Source of the DNA: an uncultured Thermoguttaceae bacterium
GTDB taxonomy: Bacteria > Planctomycetota > Planctomycetia > Pirellulales > Thermoguttaceae
Reading direction: 5' to 3'
NCBI GenBank assembly: GCA_937951625.1
Contig: CALFBP010000047.1
Coordinates: forward strand, 1 to 64,000
Length of the DNA: 64,000 nucleotides
Part shown: positions 55,882-64,000 of the stretch, in pieces
How the letters are laid out: each line of letters opens with the position of its first letter
Position numbering within the stretch: the first letter of the stretch is position 1
Made by a program: the position numbers and the translations under genes
Notes under the pieces: model-generated
Told to the model about the DNA's origin: nothing
The model's database searches: none
What the model saw: only the letters and a program-made list of their open reading frames with translations

Positions 55882-57225
55882 TCAAAACCGCCGATTGAAC
55901 TGCACGAGCAACTCTGAATCAAACTCCCGGTTGAGGTTGTTGGTCAAGGGCGCCACGCCGGCGAACGTCATGCTGGTCAGCTCACCGAACTGGAAGTGCA
56001 AGCCCGCGGTGATATTGAGGATGTCACGGCGGCCAGTCCCGCCGGTGGCCGTTTCTCCAATCGCGCCTAGCGGCCCGGCGACGTAGTCCATGTTCGTCAA
56101 AGTACTCGTGTAGTGCAGTTCGACCATGGGCGTCACGGCGGTCAGGATGCTGGCGTACGGATTCTGGTAGACGCGATACCCGACCGACAGATCTAGGAAG
56201 CCTCGGGTCTGATCGTAGAACGTACCCTGATTGGCCAGCGAACCCGGGGTGCCGAGGGCATCGCGCATGAGCACAGTGCTGCCGCCGGTGTCGAAATCGA
56301 TCTGCCCGAAGGCCAGGAAGAACAGACGGTCGGTCGGGGCCAAGACCAAACCAACGAAGGGTCCGAGATGCACCGATTCGTTTTGCACTTCGACCCAAAC
56401 TCCGGTGGCGTCGCTAATGCGGAAGTCGGGCCCGCTGGGAAACACAGTGGAAAGCCCAGCCGAAATTGCCAGGCGTTCGCGTTGGAGGAGGATCCGTTTC
56501 AGGACGAGGCTCATGTCGCCGAACTCCGTGGCCGATAGGCCGGCCCCCGGCGTGATCGATTGGGTGGCATCGTAGCCCGAGGCGAAGGGCACGCGGAACC
56601 CGAACGACCACAGCCCATCCCGAAAGGTCTTTTCTAGGCCAAAAGTGTAACGGTCGAGGTTCCGCCGGGTGCCGCTGATGTCCATCACCGGGTATTGAAA
56701 GTGGTTGAAGTCGAAGAAAATGCGATCTATCGGAATGGGGTGCTCGTCGTCGGCGATTTTGAATCGCCGATCGCCGCCCGAAATGCCGATCGTCGCCCCA
56801 TTTGGGGTGATGATGGGGGCCAAAGCTCCCAAGCCGAAGAAACGCATTCCGCCAAAACCGTTATTCAACGTGTCGCCGATCATGTTGGGCGTAGTGGCCG
56901 CCAGCGATTGTCCCACCCCAGCGGCGTTGGCAAGCGGGCCTGAGGGAATGGCATTCATCGTCGTTGACCCGCTGGAAAAGCAGGAAGCATTGGGCGAGAC
57001 GCCACCGGCTGACATTCCGGCGCTCGAAACGTCCAAAGACCGCTGCCCAAATGCTGTTGGTCCGATACCCGAATCAGGGGCGAACTGATAGTCTCTAGGC
57101 CAGGAGCCATCCACGCTCCACGCCAACGGACCATTAGCCGCAAAAACAAGGAAAAACACGATGGGAAAGACAACTCCCACCGTCATGGTGTACTTATTCT
57201 TCACGCGCATGATAAGCGTCCTCAT
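55882..57225 (-). CDS. Outer membrane beta-barrel protein
   Basis: A 447-residue protein. Residues 1-35 are a signal peptide (MTVGVVFPIVFFLVFAANGP). Residues 40-130 are low-complexity Gly/Ala/Ser-rich. From about residue 160 the sequence alternates as barrel strands: IDRIFFDFNHFQYPVM, YTFGLEKTFRDGLWSFGFRV, LAISAGLSTVFPS and FLDLSVGYRVYQNPY. It ends in LLVQFNRRF, with the terminal Phe expected for BAM-dependent insertion. It resembles planctomycete porin-like families. Start could also be Met6. The substrate is unknown. It is alone, upstream of the terminator hairpin. Confidence 0.85.
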   Translation of the reverse strand: MRTLIMRVKNKYTMTVGVVFPIVFFLVFAANGPLAWSVDGSWPRDYQFAPDSGIGPTAFGQRSLDVSSAGMSAGGVSPNASCFSSGSTTMNAIPSGPLANAAGVGQSLAATTPNMIGDTLNNGFGGMRFFGLGALAPIITPNGATIGISGGDRRFKIADDEHPIPIDRIFFDFNHFQYPVMDISGTRRNLDRYTFGLEKTFRDGLWSFGFRVPFASGYDATQSITPGAGLSATEFGDMSLVLKRILLQRERLAISAGLSTVFPSGPDFRISDATGVWVEVQNESVHLGPFVGLVLAPTDRLFFLAFGQIDFDTGGSTVLMRDALGTPGSLANQGTFYDQTRGFLDLSVGYRVYQNPYASILTAVTPMVELHYTSTLTNMDYVAGPLGAIGETATGGTGRRDILNITAGLHFQFGELTSMTFAGVAPLTNNLNREFDSELLVQFNRRF

Positions 57226-57491
57226 TTCCCTTGAGATGAGAATTGGGCATGGATCGATTCATCGGTTTGCGGATCGTATCGACTTTAAGCCTTATGGCCT
57301 TTAGGCCAAAAATTGGCGTAAACAGCCCCTTGTTGGGGGGTTAAAAGCATGGTGGCCCGGATGCCAGCAGACCCAACGCGGCGTCCCGGATTGCATTGGT
57401 TGCCCAAGCGCGTGTAACCTTACCACAGCCGCCCACCTCTTTTGGCGTCGATTGCACGTGAAGGTTGCCCTGAAGGTCGGAGGGAGTTTCT
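57226..57491. other. Divergent promoter region with small hairpins
   Basis: 266 bases between the divergent barrel and glycosidase genes. A perfect palindrome TGGCCTTTAGGCCA at 57295-57308 is followed by AAAAATT, and a GCCCC/GGGGT hairpin comes next. These could be operator or leader elements for either gene. GTCGGAGGGAG before 57492 is the ribosome binding site of the glycosidase. Confidence 0.4.
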
Positions 57492-60089
57492 ATGAAATGG
57501 AATCATCTTGCGGCGCTGGTGATGTTTGTCCCGATGCTTAACGGCGTGGCCGACGAGCCGTTCGACTACTTCCGCAACAACTGGAACGTGGTTGGGTTGA
57601 AGGACTATCGTGATGGGGCGCGGATCACGCCAGACAACAGGGTGCTCTTGGACCACGGTGAGGTGCGGCTGCGATTCGGCGAAAAACGGACAGCGTTGAG
57701 TCGCCGACAAACCAAAACGGCCTTGGAAGGCTGGCTGCCGGTCATCGTCGTCGAGGCTGCCGAGGGCGCAGTCCACTACCAGTTCGCCTTTTGGGCTACG
57801 CCGCTGCCGTCGGTTAAGGATTGGCAAAGGGCCTTCGACTGGCCGACCGAGGGCGAGAATTTTCTTGTCTGGATCCGAATCCGTGCAACCAATCGCGGTT
57901 CGACCCCGGCCAAGGCCTTTGCCTCGGCTGAGGTGATCCGCGAGGGCGATGCCAAGCCGCGAATTTTCGATTGGACGCTCGCACCGGCGGCTTCGGCCGA
58001 GGCTGCCATGTCCGTTCCTTTCAGTCCCGTGGCGGACGAGCCGACATGGACTGACGAAGACGCGAAACTGTGGTTGGACCGCACCGTGGCGTATTGGCGG
58101 GGCGTGATCGCCCAGGCGGCGCGTATCGAAGTGCCCTGCCGCAAAGCCAGCGAAGCCCTGCGAGCGGCCCATGTTTGTCAACTCATCACCAACGACCACG
58201 GCGTAGTTCACGGGGGCGAAGGGTTTTACGACGAGTTCTTTATCCGCGATGGGGCTTACCAAGTCATGGAATTGGAGGAGGCGGGACTTTGGGATGCTGC
58301 GCGGAAGGCCGTGGATCATTACCTCCGTTGCCAACGACCGGACGGCCGCTTCGAGTCCCAAACCAACCAATTCGATGCCAACGGCCAGGCCCTGTGGACC
58401 TTGTGGCAATACTTCAAGATTACGGGCGATCGGGCATGGTTGGAGAAGGCCTATCCGCAAATGCGCAAGGCGGTTGCCTGGACCGAACAGGCCCGGCGGA
58501 CCGCGCCGGCGGATTCCCCCTTCGCCGGTGTGCTGCCTGAGGCCCCGGCCGACGGCGAGTTCCTCTGGGACGCCAAGCACCACATCGTGGGCTACGACTT
58601 TTGGAACCTTCGAGGAATGCTTTGCACGGCCGACGCCGCCCGAGAACTCGGCAAGGTCGAGGAGGCCCGTCAGATCGAGCAAGAGGCCAAGGCGTATCGG
58701 GCCGCGATCGACGCTGCCCACCAGCGCACCGGCTTGGCTCATTTCCCTCCGAGCTGGGAGAAAGACGGCACGCACTGGGGCAATACCGAGACCCTTTGGC
58801 CTACGGAGCTGTTCGCTTTGGACGATCCCCGCGTCGCGGCCACCATCCATCACGCCCGAAAGGTCCACGGCGGGGGTTTCATCGAAGGCACGATCCAGTG
58901 GCTCGGCACGCGTGACGCGATCCACCCGTACCTTTCGGCCTACACCACGATGGCCTCTTTGGCCCGCGGCGAGCACGAGCAGGTGGTCGAGGATTTCTTC
59001 TGGTACTTGCTCCACTCGACGGCCGCACATGCCTTTCCAGAAGGAATCTTCTACAAACGCCGCTTCGCCTGGAGCGACACGATCCCCCACGTCACCGGGG
59101 CGGCGAACTACGCGATCATGCTCCGGCACATGCTGCTTCACGAACGGGCCGACGAGCTGCACTTGTTGGCGGCCGTGCCTGATGGCTGGCTGGCCGAAGG
59201 CCAAGAGATTCGCGTGGAGAACGCCCCGACCCATTTCGGCCCCCTTTCGTTCCGCAGCCGCGGCACGGCCGATGGAGTAGAGCTTTCTCTCACTCCGCCC
59301 AAGCGGTCCCCGCCCAAACGAATCGTCTTGCACCTCCCTGAATCGCGTCGGCTCAAAAGACCGTTGGACGGCGTGGAGATCGCTTTCCGCTCGCCGCAGA
59401 AGCAGTCTTGGGATTTCGCCACGGTGGTCCACATCTACAGCGCCCATGCTCCCGCCTTGTTCCAGCCGATCCCGGGCCTGATCGAGCTGCCGCTGGAATC
59501 GCCGCTGAAGCCTGAGTCGTGCCAATTCCTTGATCTGAAACCCGTGGCCAACACCGATCCGTTTGCCGCTCCGTTTGGCGTGCCGAAGCCTGGCAAGTTC
59601 CTGTTCACGGGGATGCCGGTAGGGCGGCAGGTGCTTGGCGGCGTGCCTTTGGAGATTATCGACCCCAGCACGAACGAAGGCCGGGGACTGGTGGTGCTTC
59701 ATTCGCCGCGCGCACCGAAGGATCGCACCTGGCCCACCGAGATTGAGATTTTGGTCGGCGCCCAGGGCAAGCGGATCTTCTTTTTGGGCAACATCCACGG
59801 TTGGGCACCGGACGATCCGGGAACGGGCCCAAGCGGCGCCGTGGCGGAATACGTGATCTGCTACGCCGACGGCCAGAAACAGATTGTCCCGCTGATCACG
59901 GGCAGGACGATCGACGAGTGGACCGCCACGCCCAGCGCCACCGAGGCCTTTGTCGCCTTGCAAGGCAGTCCGTGGCACTTGAATCTGATTGGGGTGGAAC
60001 TCCGCCCTGTGGTGGTGCAAAAAATCCTTTTCCGCGACCTAGGCACGCCGGCCGCACCGGTCCTCGCGGCGGTGACGCTGGAAAAATGA
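57492..60089 (+). CDS. Secreted six-hairpin glycosidase (GH63/GH65-like)
   Basis: An 865-residue protein. The signal peptide (MKWNHLAALVMFVPMLNGVA) is short and clean. Residues 25-190 are beta-rich. Residues 215-560 form the alpha/alpha barrel of six-hairpin glycosidases: FYDEFFIRDGAYQVMELEEA, YLRCQRPDGRF, then HWGNTETLWPTELFALDD near 427 and AWSDTIPHVTGAANYAIML near 521. Residues such as the Asp of FIRDGA and the Glu of ETLWPTE are candidates for the acid pair. The C-terminal 300 residues contain beta-sandwich units (ending GWAPDDPGTGPSGAVAEYVI) likely for glycan binding. The substrate is not evident. It is single. Confidence 0.82.
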   Translation: MKWNHLAALVMFVPMLNGVADEPFDYFRNNWNVVGLKDYRDGARITPDNRVLLDHGEVRLRFGEKRTALSRRQTKTALEGWLPVIVVEAAEGAVHYQFAFWATPLPSVKDWQRAFDWPTEGENFLVWIRIRATNRGSTPAKAFASAEVIREGDAKPRIFDWTLAPAASAEAAMSVPFSPVADEPTWTDEDAKLWLDRTVAYWRGVIAQAARIEVPCRKASEALRAAHVCQLITNDHGVVHGGEGFYDEFFIRDGAYQVMELEEAGLWDAARKAVDHYLRCQRPDGRFESQTNQFDANGQALWTLWQYFKITGDRAWLEKAYPQMRKAVAWTEQARRTAPADSPFAGVLPEAPADGEFLWDAKHHIVGYDFWNLRGMLCTADAARELGKVEEARQIEQEAKAYRAAIDAAHQRTGLAHFPPSWEKDGTHWGNTETLWPTELFALDDPRVAATIHHARKVHGGGFIEGTIQWLGTRDAIHPYLSAYTTMASLARGEHEQVVEDFFWYLLHSTAAHAFPEGIFYKRRFAWSDTIPHVTGAANYAIMLRHMLLHERADELHLLAAVPDGWLAEGQEIRVENAPTHFGPLSFRSRGTADGVELSLTPPKRSPPKRIVLHLPESRRLKRPLDGVEIAFRSPQKQSWDFATVVHIYSAHAPALFQPIPGLIELPLESPLKPESCQFLDLKPVANTDPFAAPFGVPKPGKFLFTGMPVGRQVLGGVPLEIIDPSTNEGRGLVVLHSPRAPKDRTWPTEIEILVGAQGKRIFFLGNIHGWAPDDPGTGPSGAVAEYVICYADGQKQIVPLITGRTIDEWTATPSATEAFVALQGSPWHLNLIGVELRPVVVQKILFRDLGTPAAPVLAAVTLEK

Positions 60090-60144
60090 GCGGGCGGATC
60101 TGGCCGCTTAAGAACAGCCACTCCCCCGCTCCGCACCCCGCCGA

Positions 60145-60885
60145 TCACCCACCCGGTGGCTGCTCAAGCAACTCCTTCAGTTCGCCGGGGAACGCCGCCC
60201 AGGACGCCTGATATGTCTCCTCCAGCGGGGCCAAGATGTATTCGTCGTCGGTCAAAAAGATGGGCAACTCCGGCAGCGCGTCTCCTACCGCCACCGGCTC
60301 GACATAAGCGGTCTTGACCGGCGTGGCGCGATAGGCGGCCACGGTCAGGGGCTTGTCGGCGGGCAACTCGAAGGGCCGCACCACGATTTCGTCCCAAATC
60401 GCCTTGTGGATACCCTGCGGGTCACGCTCGGACGGTGGAAACAAATCGACCACCAACAGGTGAATGCCGTCCCAAATCAGCTCGGACGCCTTGCGAACGA
60501 ACGATCGCAGCGCGCCAACGCTGCTCTTGTTGCCTGGCGAGATGATCTCGATGACGGCCACGACTTCCCCATGCCGATGCTGGATGCGGATCCGATTGGC
60601 CCGTCGGGCGTAGTCGTCCTCTTCACCTTCGACGATAAACCGTGCCTTGGGAGGGGCGGTGGCGACCGCCAGACCGCCGACCCTACCGCTTCCGCCCGAA
60701 TCGCGCGGCCTTCGGCTGAGGGTGAGCACGTCGGGAACCGGACCGCCGGTCTGCTGCTCGACCAGCGCGACGAAGCCGGGCGGCAATCGACCGGCGTTGA
60801 GCGAACGGCGGAGCTCAATCGTCCAGTCTTGGTGGAAGTCATGAAATAAACCGGCGTCAACGCGAGTCCAATCGTGAATCGGCAT
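60145..60885 (-). CDS. DUF4058 family protein
   Basis: A 246-residue protein, started at 60885 (MPIHDWTRVDAGLFHDFHQD), the conserved opening. VVAVIEIISPGNKSSVGALR (near 110-129) is a restriction-endonuclease-like core (E-x-x-S-P-x-N/K). GIHLLVVDLFPPSERDPQGI follows. Most members are encoded in planctomycetes and cyanobacteria in many copies and have no proven role. Whether it cleaves nucleic acid is not known. It is divergent from nothing close; 49 bases separate it from the amidotransferase gene on the same strand. Confidence 0.88.
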   Translation of the reverse strand: MPIHDWTRVDAGLFHDFHQDWTIELRRSLNAGRLPPGFVALVEQQTGGPVPDVLTLSRRPRDSGGSGRVGGLAVATAPPKARFIVEGEEDDYARRANRIRIQHRHGEVVAVIEIISPGNKSSVGALRSFVRKASELIWDGIHLLVVDLFPPSERDPQGIHKAIWDEIVVRPFELPADKPLTVAAYRATPVKTAYVEPVAVGDALPELPIFLTDDEYILAPLEETYQASWAAFPGELKELLEQPPGG

Positions 60886-60933
60886 GGAGCGTTTCTCCCG
60901 CTGCTCTCCTGCGGACGACAAGCTATCCGTCGG

Positions 60934-61788
60934 TTAGGGCGTAACACACCGCCTGGATTCGATCTCCGTGCCATGGATTATACCAACCGTCCGGAAGAAA
61001 TTTTTGAGGACTGTTTTTCCATGGGGATGCTCGTCGTCGTAGGCCTCGGGATGGAATTGCGTGCCGAAAATGGGACGATCCTGGTGCTTGATGGCTTGAA
61101 CGCGGCACTCCGCCGTGCTAGCCAGGAGCACAAATCCCGGCGGCGGGGCCAGAGCGTGTTCGGCGTGCGCTTGGCGGACGAAGATCTCGCTGGGCAGACC
61201 AGCAAACAAGGGATCGCGTTGGACCACTTTGACCGGGAGAAATCCCCATTCCTTGAACCAACCGGGGCGATAGCTTGGATTCGGATCCTTTTCACCCTCG
61301 TGGAGTCTGCGCATTGGCCGCACTTCGACGCCAAACGCCTCGCTGATCAACTGCATGCCGCCGCAGAAACCGAAGATCGGCACCTTCGCCTCGCGGATCA
61401 GGGGGTGGAATCGGGCGTCCAATTCTTTGCTGATCACCTTGGATCGGCCACTGATTAAGATTGCCTTGATCAGGGGATTTTCTAACTGTTGGGGCGCGAC
61501 CTCGCTGAAGTGTACCAGCAGGCAAGGCAAGCCCGTGATCTCTTGGATCCGCGCTTTGGTCCGTCGCCCTCTGTAATCTTCGATCGATTTGCCCTCGATT
61601 TGCTTGCGGATCGAATCCGGGTGCTGGATGTCGAGAAAACAGATCGCCGGCGTCTTGAGGGCGGCCAGCTCCGACGGCCGATTGAAGACCGCTTCGAGGC
61701 CAGCGAGCAGATGGGGCGACTGCGCGGGCAGGTGGCCAGCCAACAACGCGAAGCTGAGGAACAGCGAAACCAAAGTCAGACGTCGCAT
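60934..61788 (-). CDS. Secreted class I glutamine amidotransferase
   Basis: A 284-residue protein. It opens with a signal peptide (MRRLTLVSLFLSFALLAGHL, then PAQS). The domain has the nucleophile elbow FGFCGGMQLISEAFG (Cys near 151) and the His-Glu pair in FGTQFHPEAYDDEHPHG (near 252), so the amidase triad is complete. Class I amidotransferases and gamma-glutamyl peptide hydrolases share this fold and usually act in the cytoplasm, so the signal peptide is unusual. Without a synthetase partner it may act as a hydrolase on gamma-glutamyl or amide bonds outside. Paired with the DUF4058 gene by position. Confidence 0.87.
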   Translation of the reverse strand: MRRLTLVSLFLSFALLAGHLPAQSPHLLAGLEAVFNRPSELAALKTPAICFLDIQHPDSIRKQIEGKSIEDYRGRRTKARIQEITGLPCLLVHFSEVAPQQLENPLIKAILISGRSKVISKELDARFHPLIREAKVPIFGFCGGMQLISEAFGVEVRPMRRLHEGEKDPNPSYRPGWFKEWGFLPVKVVQRDPLFAGLPSEIFVRQAHAEHALAPPPGFVLLASTAECRVQAIKHQDRPIFGTQFHPEAYDDEHPHGKTVLKNFFRTVGIIHGTEIESRRCVTP

Positions 61789-61882
61789 GGGGCAAGTCTC
61801 CTCTCGACCCAGCTATTTTAGGCCGACACTTCGCAGATGGTACAGCGCCGGTACGCGAGATGCGGCCGCGCGGAATGGCGTT

Positions 61883-62662
61883 TCAGGATGCGGCGGCCTC
61901 GCCACGGCTACGTTCCGCGGGGCCGGTTAGGAGTGTTCGGGCGGGATCGGCCGCGAGCCGGGCGGGGGCGGGCAGCTTGATCGTGAATTGCGTGCCCTTG
62001 CCAGGCTCGCTTTGCACGCTGATCTGGCCGCCGTGGCCTTCGATGATTTTTCGCGTCGTCGGCAGCCCTAGTCCCGAACCGCTTTTCTTCGTCGAAAAAA
62101 AGGCGTCGAAGATTTTCGCTAACGTCGGTCCATCCATGCCGCAGCCCGTGTCGATCAAGTCCAACACCACGCCGTCGAACGTGGCGCTGGTCCGCACCAC
62201 GAGCTGACCGCCGTCCGGCATGGCCTGTTGGGCGTTGAGCACCAGGTTCAGCAGGGCGCCACGGAACGCCTCGCGATCGAGCAACACCGTGGGTAGGTCG
62301 GCCGCCAGGAACTCGATGATCTCGATCCGCGATTCTTGGGCCTTGGGGCGAAAGAAGTCCAGCACCTCCTTAACTTGCTGATTGAGGCTGCTGGGCTGGA
62401 AGTTGAATCGCCGTACCTTGGCGAAATTGAGAAAATCGTCCAAGAGCGCTTGCAACCGCTCGCACTCGCCTTGCACGCGCCGCACCTTGGCCAAGGCCCG
62501 GCGGAAGACCGGATTGTCCGGGTCGGCCGAGAAATCCTCGGCCAAAAGATCCATGTTCAAACGGATCGTGGACAGCGGATTTTTGATTTCGTGGGCCAAG
62601 CCCCCGGCGAGCTTGGCGATTTCCGTGTATTGATCAACTAGCTTCTGATGGACATCGCTCAC
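61883..62662 (-). CDS. Soluble histidine kinase
   Basis: A 259-residue sensor-less kinase. The phosphoacceptor is in GLAHEIKNPLSTI (His near 24), giving an almost minimal HisKA domain. The ATPase has the N box LVLNAQQAM, the D box IDTGCGMD, the F box DAFFSTKKSGSG and GLGLPTTRKIIEGHGG. No membrane or PAS region exists, so sensing must come from a partner. It starts at 62662, overlapping the pnp stop by 4 bases (ATGA). No response regulator is next to it. Confidence 0.92.
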   Translation of the reverse strand: MSDVHQKLVDQYTEIAKLAGGLAHEIKNPLSTIRLNMDLLAEDFSADPDNPVFRRALAKVRRVQGECERLQALLDDFLNFAKVRRFNFQPSSLNQQVKEVLDFFRPKAQESRIEIIEFLAADLPTVLLDREAFRGALLNLVLNAQQAMPDGGQLVVRTSATFDGVVLDLIDTGCGMDGPTLAKIFDAFFSTKKSGSGLGLPTTRKIIEGHGGQISVQSEPGKGTQFTIKLPAPARLAADPARTLLTGPAERSRGEAAAS

Positions 62663-64000
62663 GAAGCGCGCTCTTTCATGGCCCGTTTGCGGCTGAGCTT
62701 GACCCGATCCTGTTCATCGATGGCTATCACCTTGACCAACACGCGGTCGCCGACTTTGCAGACGTCCGTGACGCTCGACACATATTCGTCCGAAAGCTCG
62801 CTGATGTGGCACAGTCCGTCCTTACCAGGCAAGATTTCGATGAACGCGCCGAAGTCCTTGATGCTCGTCACGCGGCCGTTGTAGATCTTGCCGACCTCCA
62901 CCGAGGCGGTCAGGGCCTCGACTTGCTCCATGGCGGCGCGGGCGCCCTCCATGTCCGCACAAGAGACGATGACCGTCCCGTCGTCCTCCACTTCGATCAA
63001 GGCACCCGTGCTCTCTTGGATCCCACGGATCGTCTTCCCGCCCGGACCGATCAGCAAACCGATCTTCTCCGGATCGATCTTCGTGCGGAGCAGGCGCGGG
63101 GCATATTTCGAGATGTCTGCCCGAGGCCGCGGAATGGCGGTGAGCATTTTGCGGAGGATTTCAATCCGGGCCTGACGCGACTGCTCCAAAGTGGCGCGGA
63201 TGATTTCCTCGTTGATGCCATCGATCTTCAGGTCGAGCTGGATGCCCGTGATCCCCTTCTGCGTGCCGGCGATCTTGAAATCCATGTCACCAAAGTGGTC
63301 CTCGTCGCCGATGATGTCGGTCAACAGCACCCAGCGATCCGACTCTTTCACCAACCCGACGGAGATCCCTGCCACGGGATTGCTGATCGGCACCCCGGCG
63401 GCCATCAGCCCCAACGTCGCCCCGCACACGGACGCCATGGAACTGGAGCCGTTCGATTCCAAGATGTCGGAGATGATGCGGATGGTATAGGGGAAGTCCT
63501 CGGGCTGGGGAACGACCGGTTTGACGCTCCGCTCGGCCAGGGCGCCGTGGCCGATCTCGCGACGGCCTGGGCCCCGAATCGGACGCACCTCGCCCACGGA
63601 AAACGGCGGGAAATAGTAGTCCAGCATGAATTTCTTGCTGTACTCTTCGGTCAGCCCGTCCACCCGCTGTTCGTCACGCGTCGTGCCCAGCGTGACCGTG
63701 ATCATCGCCTGGGTCTCCCCGCGCTGGAACAACGCCGAACCGTGAACCCGCGGCAACACATCCACTTTACAAGTAATCTCACGAAGCTGTTTGGGGTCAC
63801 GACCGTCGGGTCGCGTTCCCGCCAAGATCAAATCGCGGACCACGCGGCGTTCCAATTCATGCCATGCGCGGTCCAAATCCGCCTGTGCGATGGCGCCTTC
63901 GGCCGCCGGGTCGGGGATCATTTCGGCCACCACCTTGGCGTACAGCTCGGCCACCGCCTCCGCCCGAGCCTGCTTGCCCGGCGTTTGTTTCGCCGCACGC
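62659..64000 (-). CDS. pnp: Polyribonucleotide nucleotidyltransferase (partial)
   Basis: The 3' part of pnp; the gene continues beyond base 64000 and the N-terminal RNase PH domain is missing. The visible 447 residues include the second RNase PH domain (VRDLILAGTRPDGRDPKQLR, then RGETQAMITVTLGTTRDE and the active site SGSS-like NGSSSMASVCG). Next come the KH domain with GLLIGPGGKTIRGI and the S1 domain with VGKIYNGRVTSIKDFGAFIE, then a short tail (LSRKRAMKERAS). PNPase degrades RNA from the 3' end with phosphate and belongs to the degradosome. It is followed at once by the histidine kinase gene. Confidence 0.96.
   Translation of the reverse strand, partial: RAAKQTPGKQARAEAVAELYAKVVAEMIPDPAAEGAIAQADLDRAWHELERRVVRDLILAGTRPDGRDPKQLREITCKVDVLPRVHGSALFQRGETQAMITVTLGTTRDEQRVDGLTEEYSKKFMLDYYFPPFSVGEVRPIRGPGRREIGHGALAERSVKPVVPQPEDFPYTIRIISDILESNGSSSMASVCGATLGLMAAGVPISNPVAGISVGLVKESDRWVLLTDIIGDEDHFGDMDFKIAGTQKGITGIQLDLKIDGINEEIIRATLEQSRQARIEILRKMLTAIPRPRADISKYAPRLLRTKIDPEKIGLLIGPGGKTIRGIQESTGALIEVEDDGTVIVSCADMEGARAAMEQVEALTASVEVGKIYNGRVTSIKDFGAFIEILPGKDGLCHISELSDEYVSSVTDVCKVGDRVLVKVIAIDEQDRVKLSRKRAMKERAS

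Noticed and set aside
57420-60020. An 866-codon minus-strand frame opposite the glycosidase
   Set aside because: It is a GC-rich shadow frame of a real secreted enzyme. The translation has no domain and no signal.

Overview
The window looks like chromosome from a planctomycete, most likely in or near Pirellulales and resembling Thermogutta-type organisms. This rests on gene content: BBP7-type outer-membrane barrel proteins, Tat-dependent Gfo/Idh/MocA and DegT proteins, a sulfatase remnant, a planctomycete-style c-type cytochrome, futalosine-route menaquinone genes, and many signal-peptide-bearing TPR and FG-GAP proteins. Base composition is GC-rich and even. I see no complete insertion sequence, prophage or CRISPR array. 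The taxonomic call is an inference, not a search result.

Layout. 1-5.2 kb: two exported TPR proteins, the first ending in a CHAT domain that lacks its catalytic residues. 5.4-6.0 kb: a tmRNA gene (tag AESNLALAA) followed by three diverged copies of a small palindromic repeat. 6.3-8.9 kb: a tight three-gene operon (secreted unknown, secreted alpha/beta hydrolase, SRPBCC protein). 9.2-10.5 kb: FabZ-like dehydratase and FabI-like enoyl reductase, translationally coupled. 10.7 kb: the tail of a dead SGNH hydrolase. 11.2-14.4 kb: a Tat-exported oxidoreductase convergent with mutL. 14.6-19.2 kb: a tandem receiver-like protein and an HTH-PTS IIA fusion on the minus strand, then a pair of strongly diverged Mur ligase paralogues (MurE-like and MurF-like) on the plus strand. 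19.5-22.3 kb: a Tat-signal DegT aminotransferase, a Coa1-like membrane protein and a small conserved protein.

22.4-28.1 kb: carbamoyltransferase, SxtJ-like protein, DUF5989 protein and a bifunctional fucokinase/GDP-fucose pyrophosphorylase in one operon, suggesting modification of a fucose-containing glycan. 28.3-33.6 kb: a GH10-like hydrolase, an FHA-GAF-PP2C regulator, xylose isomerase and a MazG-type pyrophosphohydrolase. 33.7-36.5 kb: two coupled membrane-linked GTPases. 36.8-42.1 kb: mqnA and mqnC, then an ABC exporter whose permease is fused to a CPBP protease. 42.3-45.6 kb: a minus-strand operon of flavin oxidoreductase, DUF1365 and cyclopropane-type fatty acid methyltransferase, a lipid-modifying set.

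46.5-50.3 kb: envelope genes (polysaccharide export lipoprotein, BBP7 barrel, small exported monooxygenase-fold protein). 50.8 kb: a tRNA-Val(GAC). 51.4-55.2 kb: a sulfatase pseudogene that lost its active site, a CX4CH cytochrome-like protein and an FG-GAP protein. 55.5-60.1 kb: a possible gene remnant, an outer-membrane barrel protein and a large secreted six-hairpin glycosidase. 60.1-64.0 kb: DUF4058, a secreted class I glutamine amidotransferase, a stand-alone histidine kinase and the 3' part of pnp, which runs off the window.

The strongest candidates for new biology are the paired, catalytically degraded MurE/MurF paralogues, the pseudo-CHAT protein, the carbamoyltransferase-fucose cassette and the twin GTPases.
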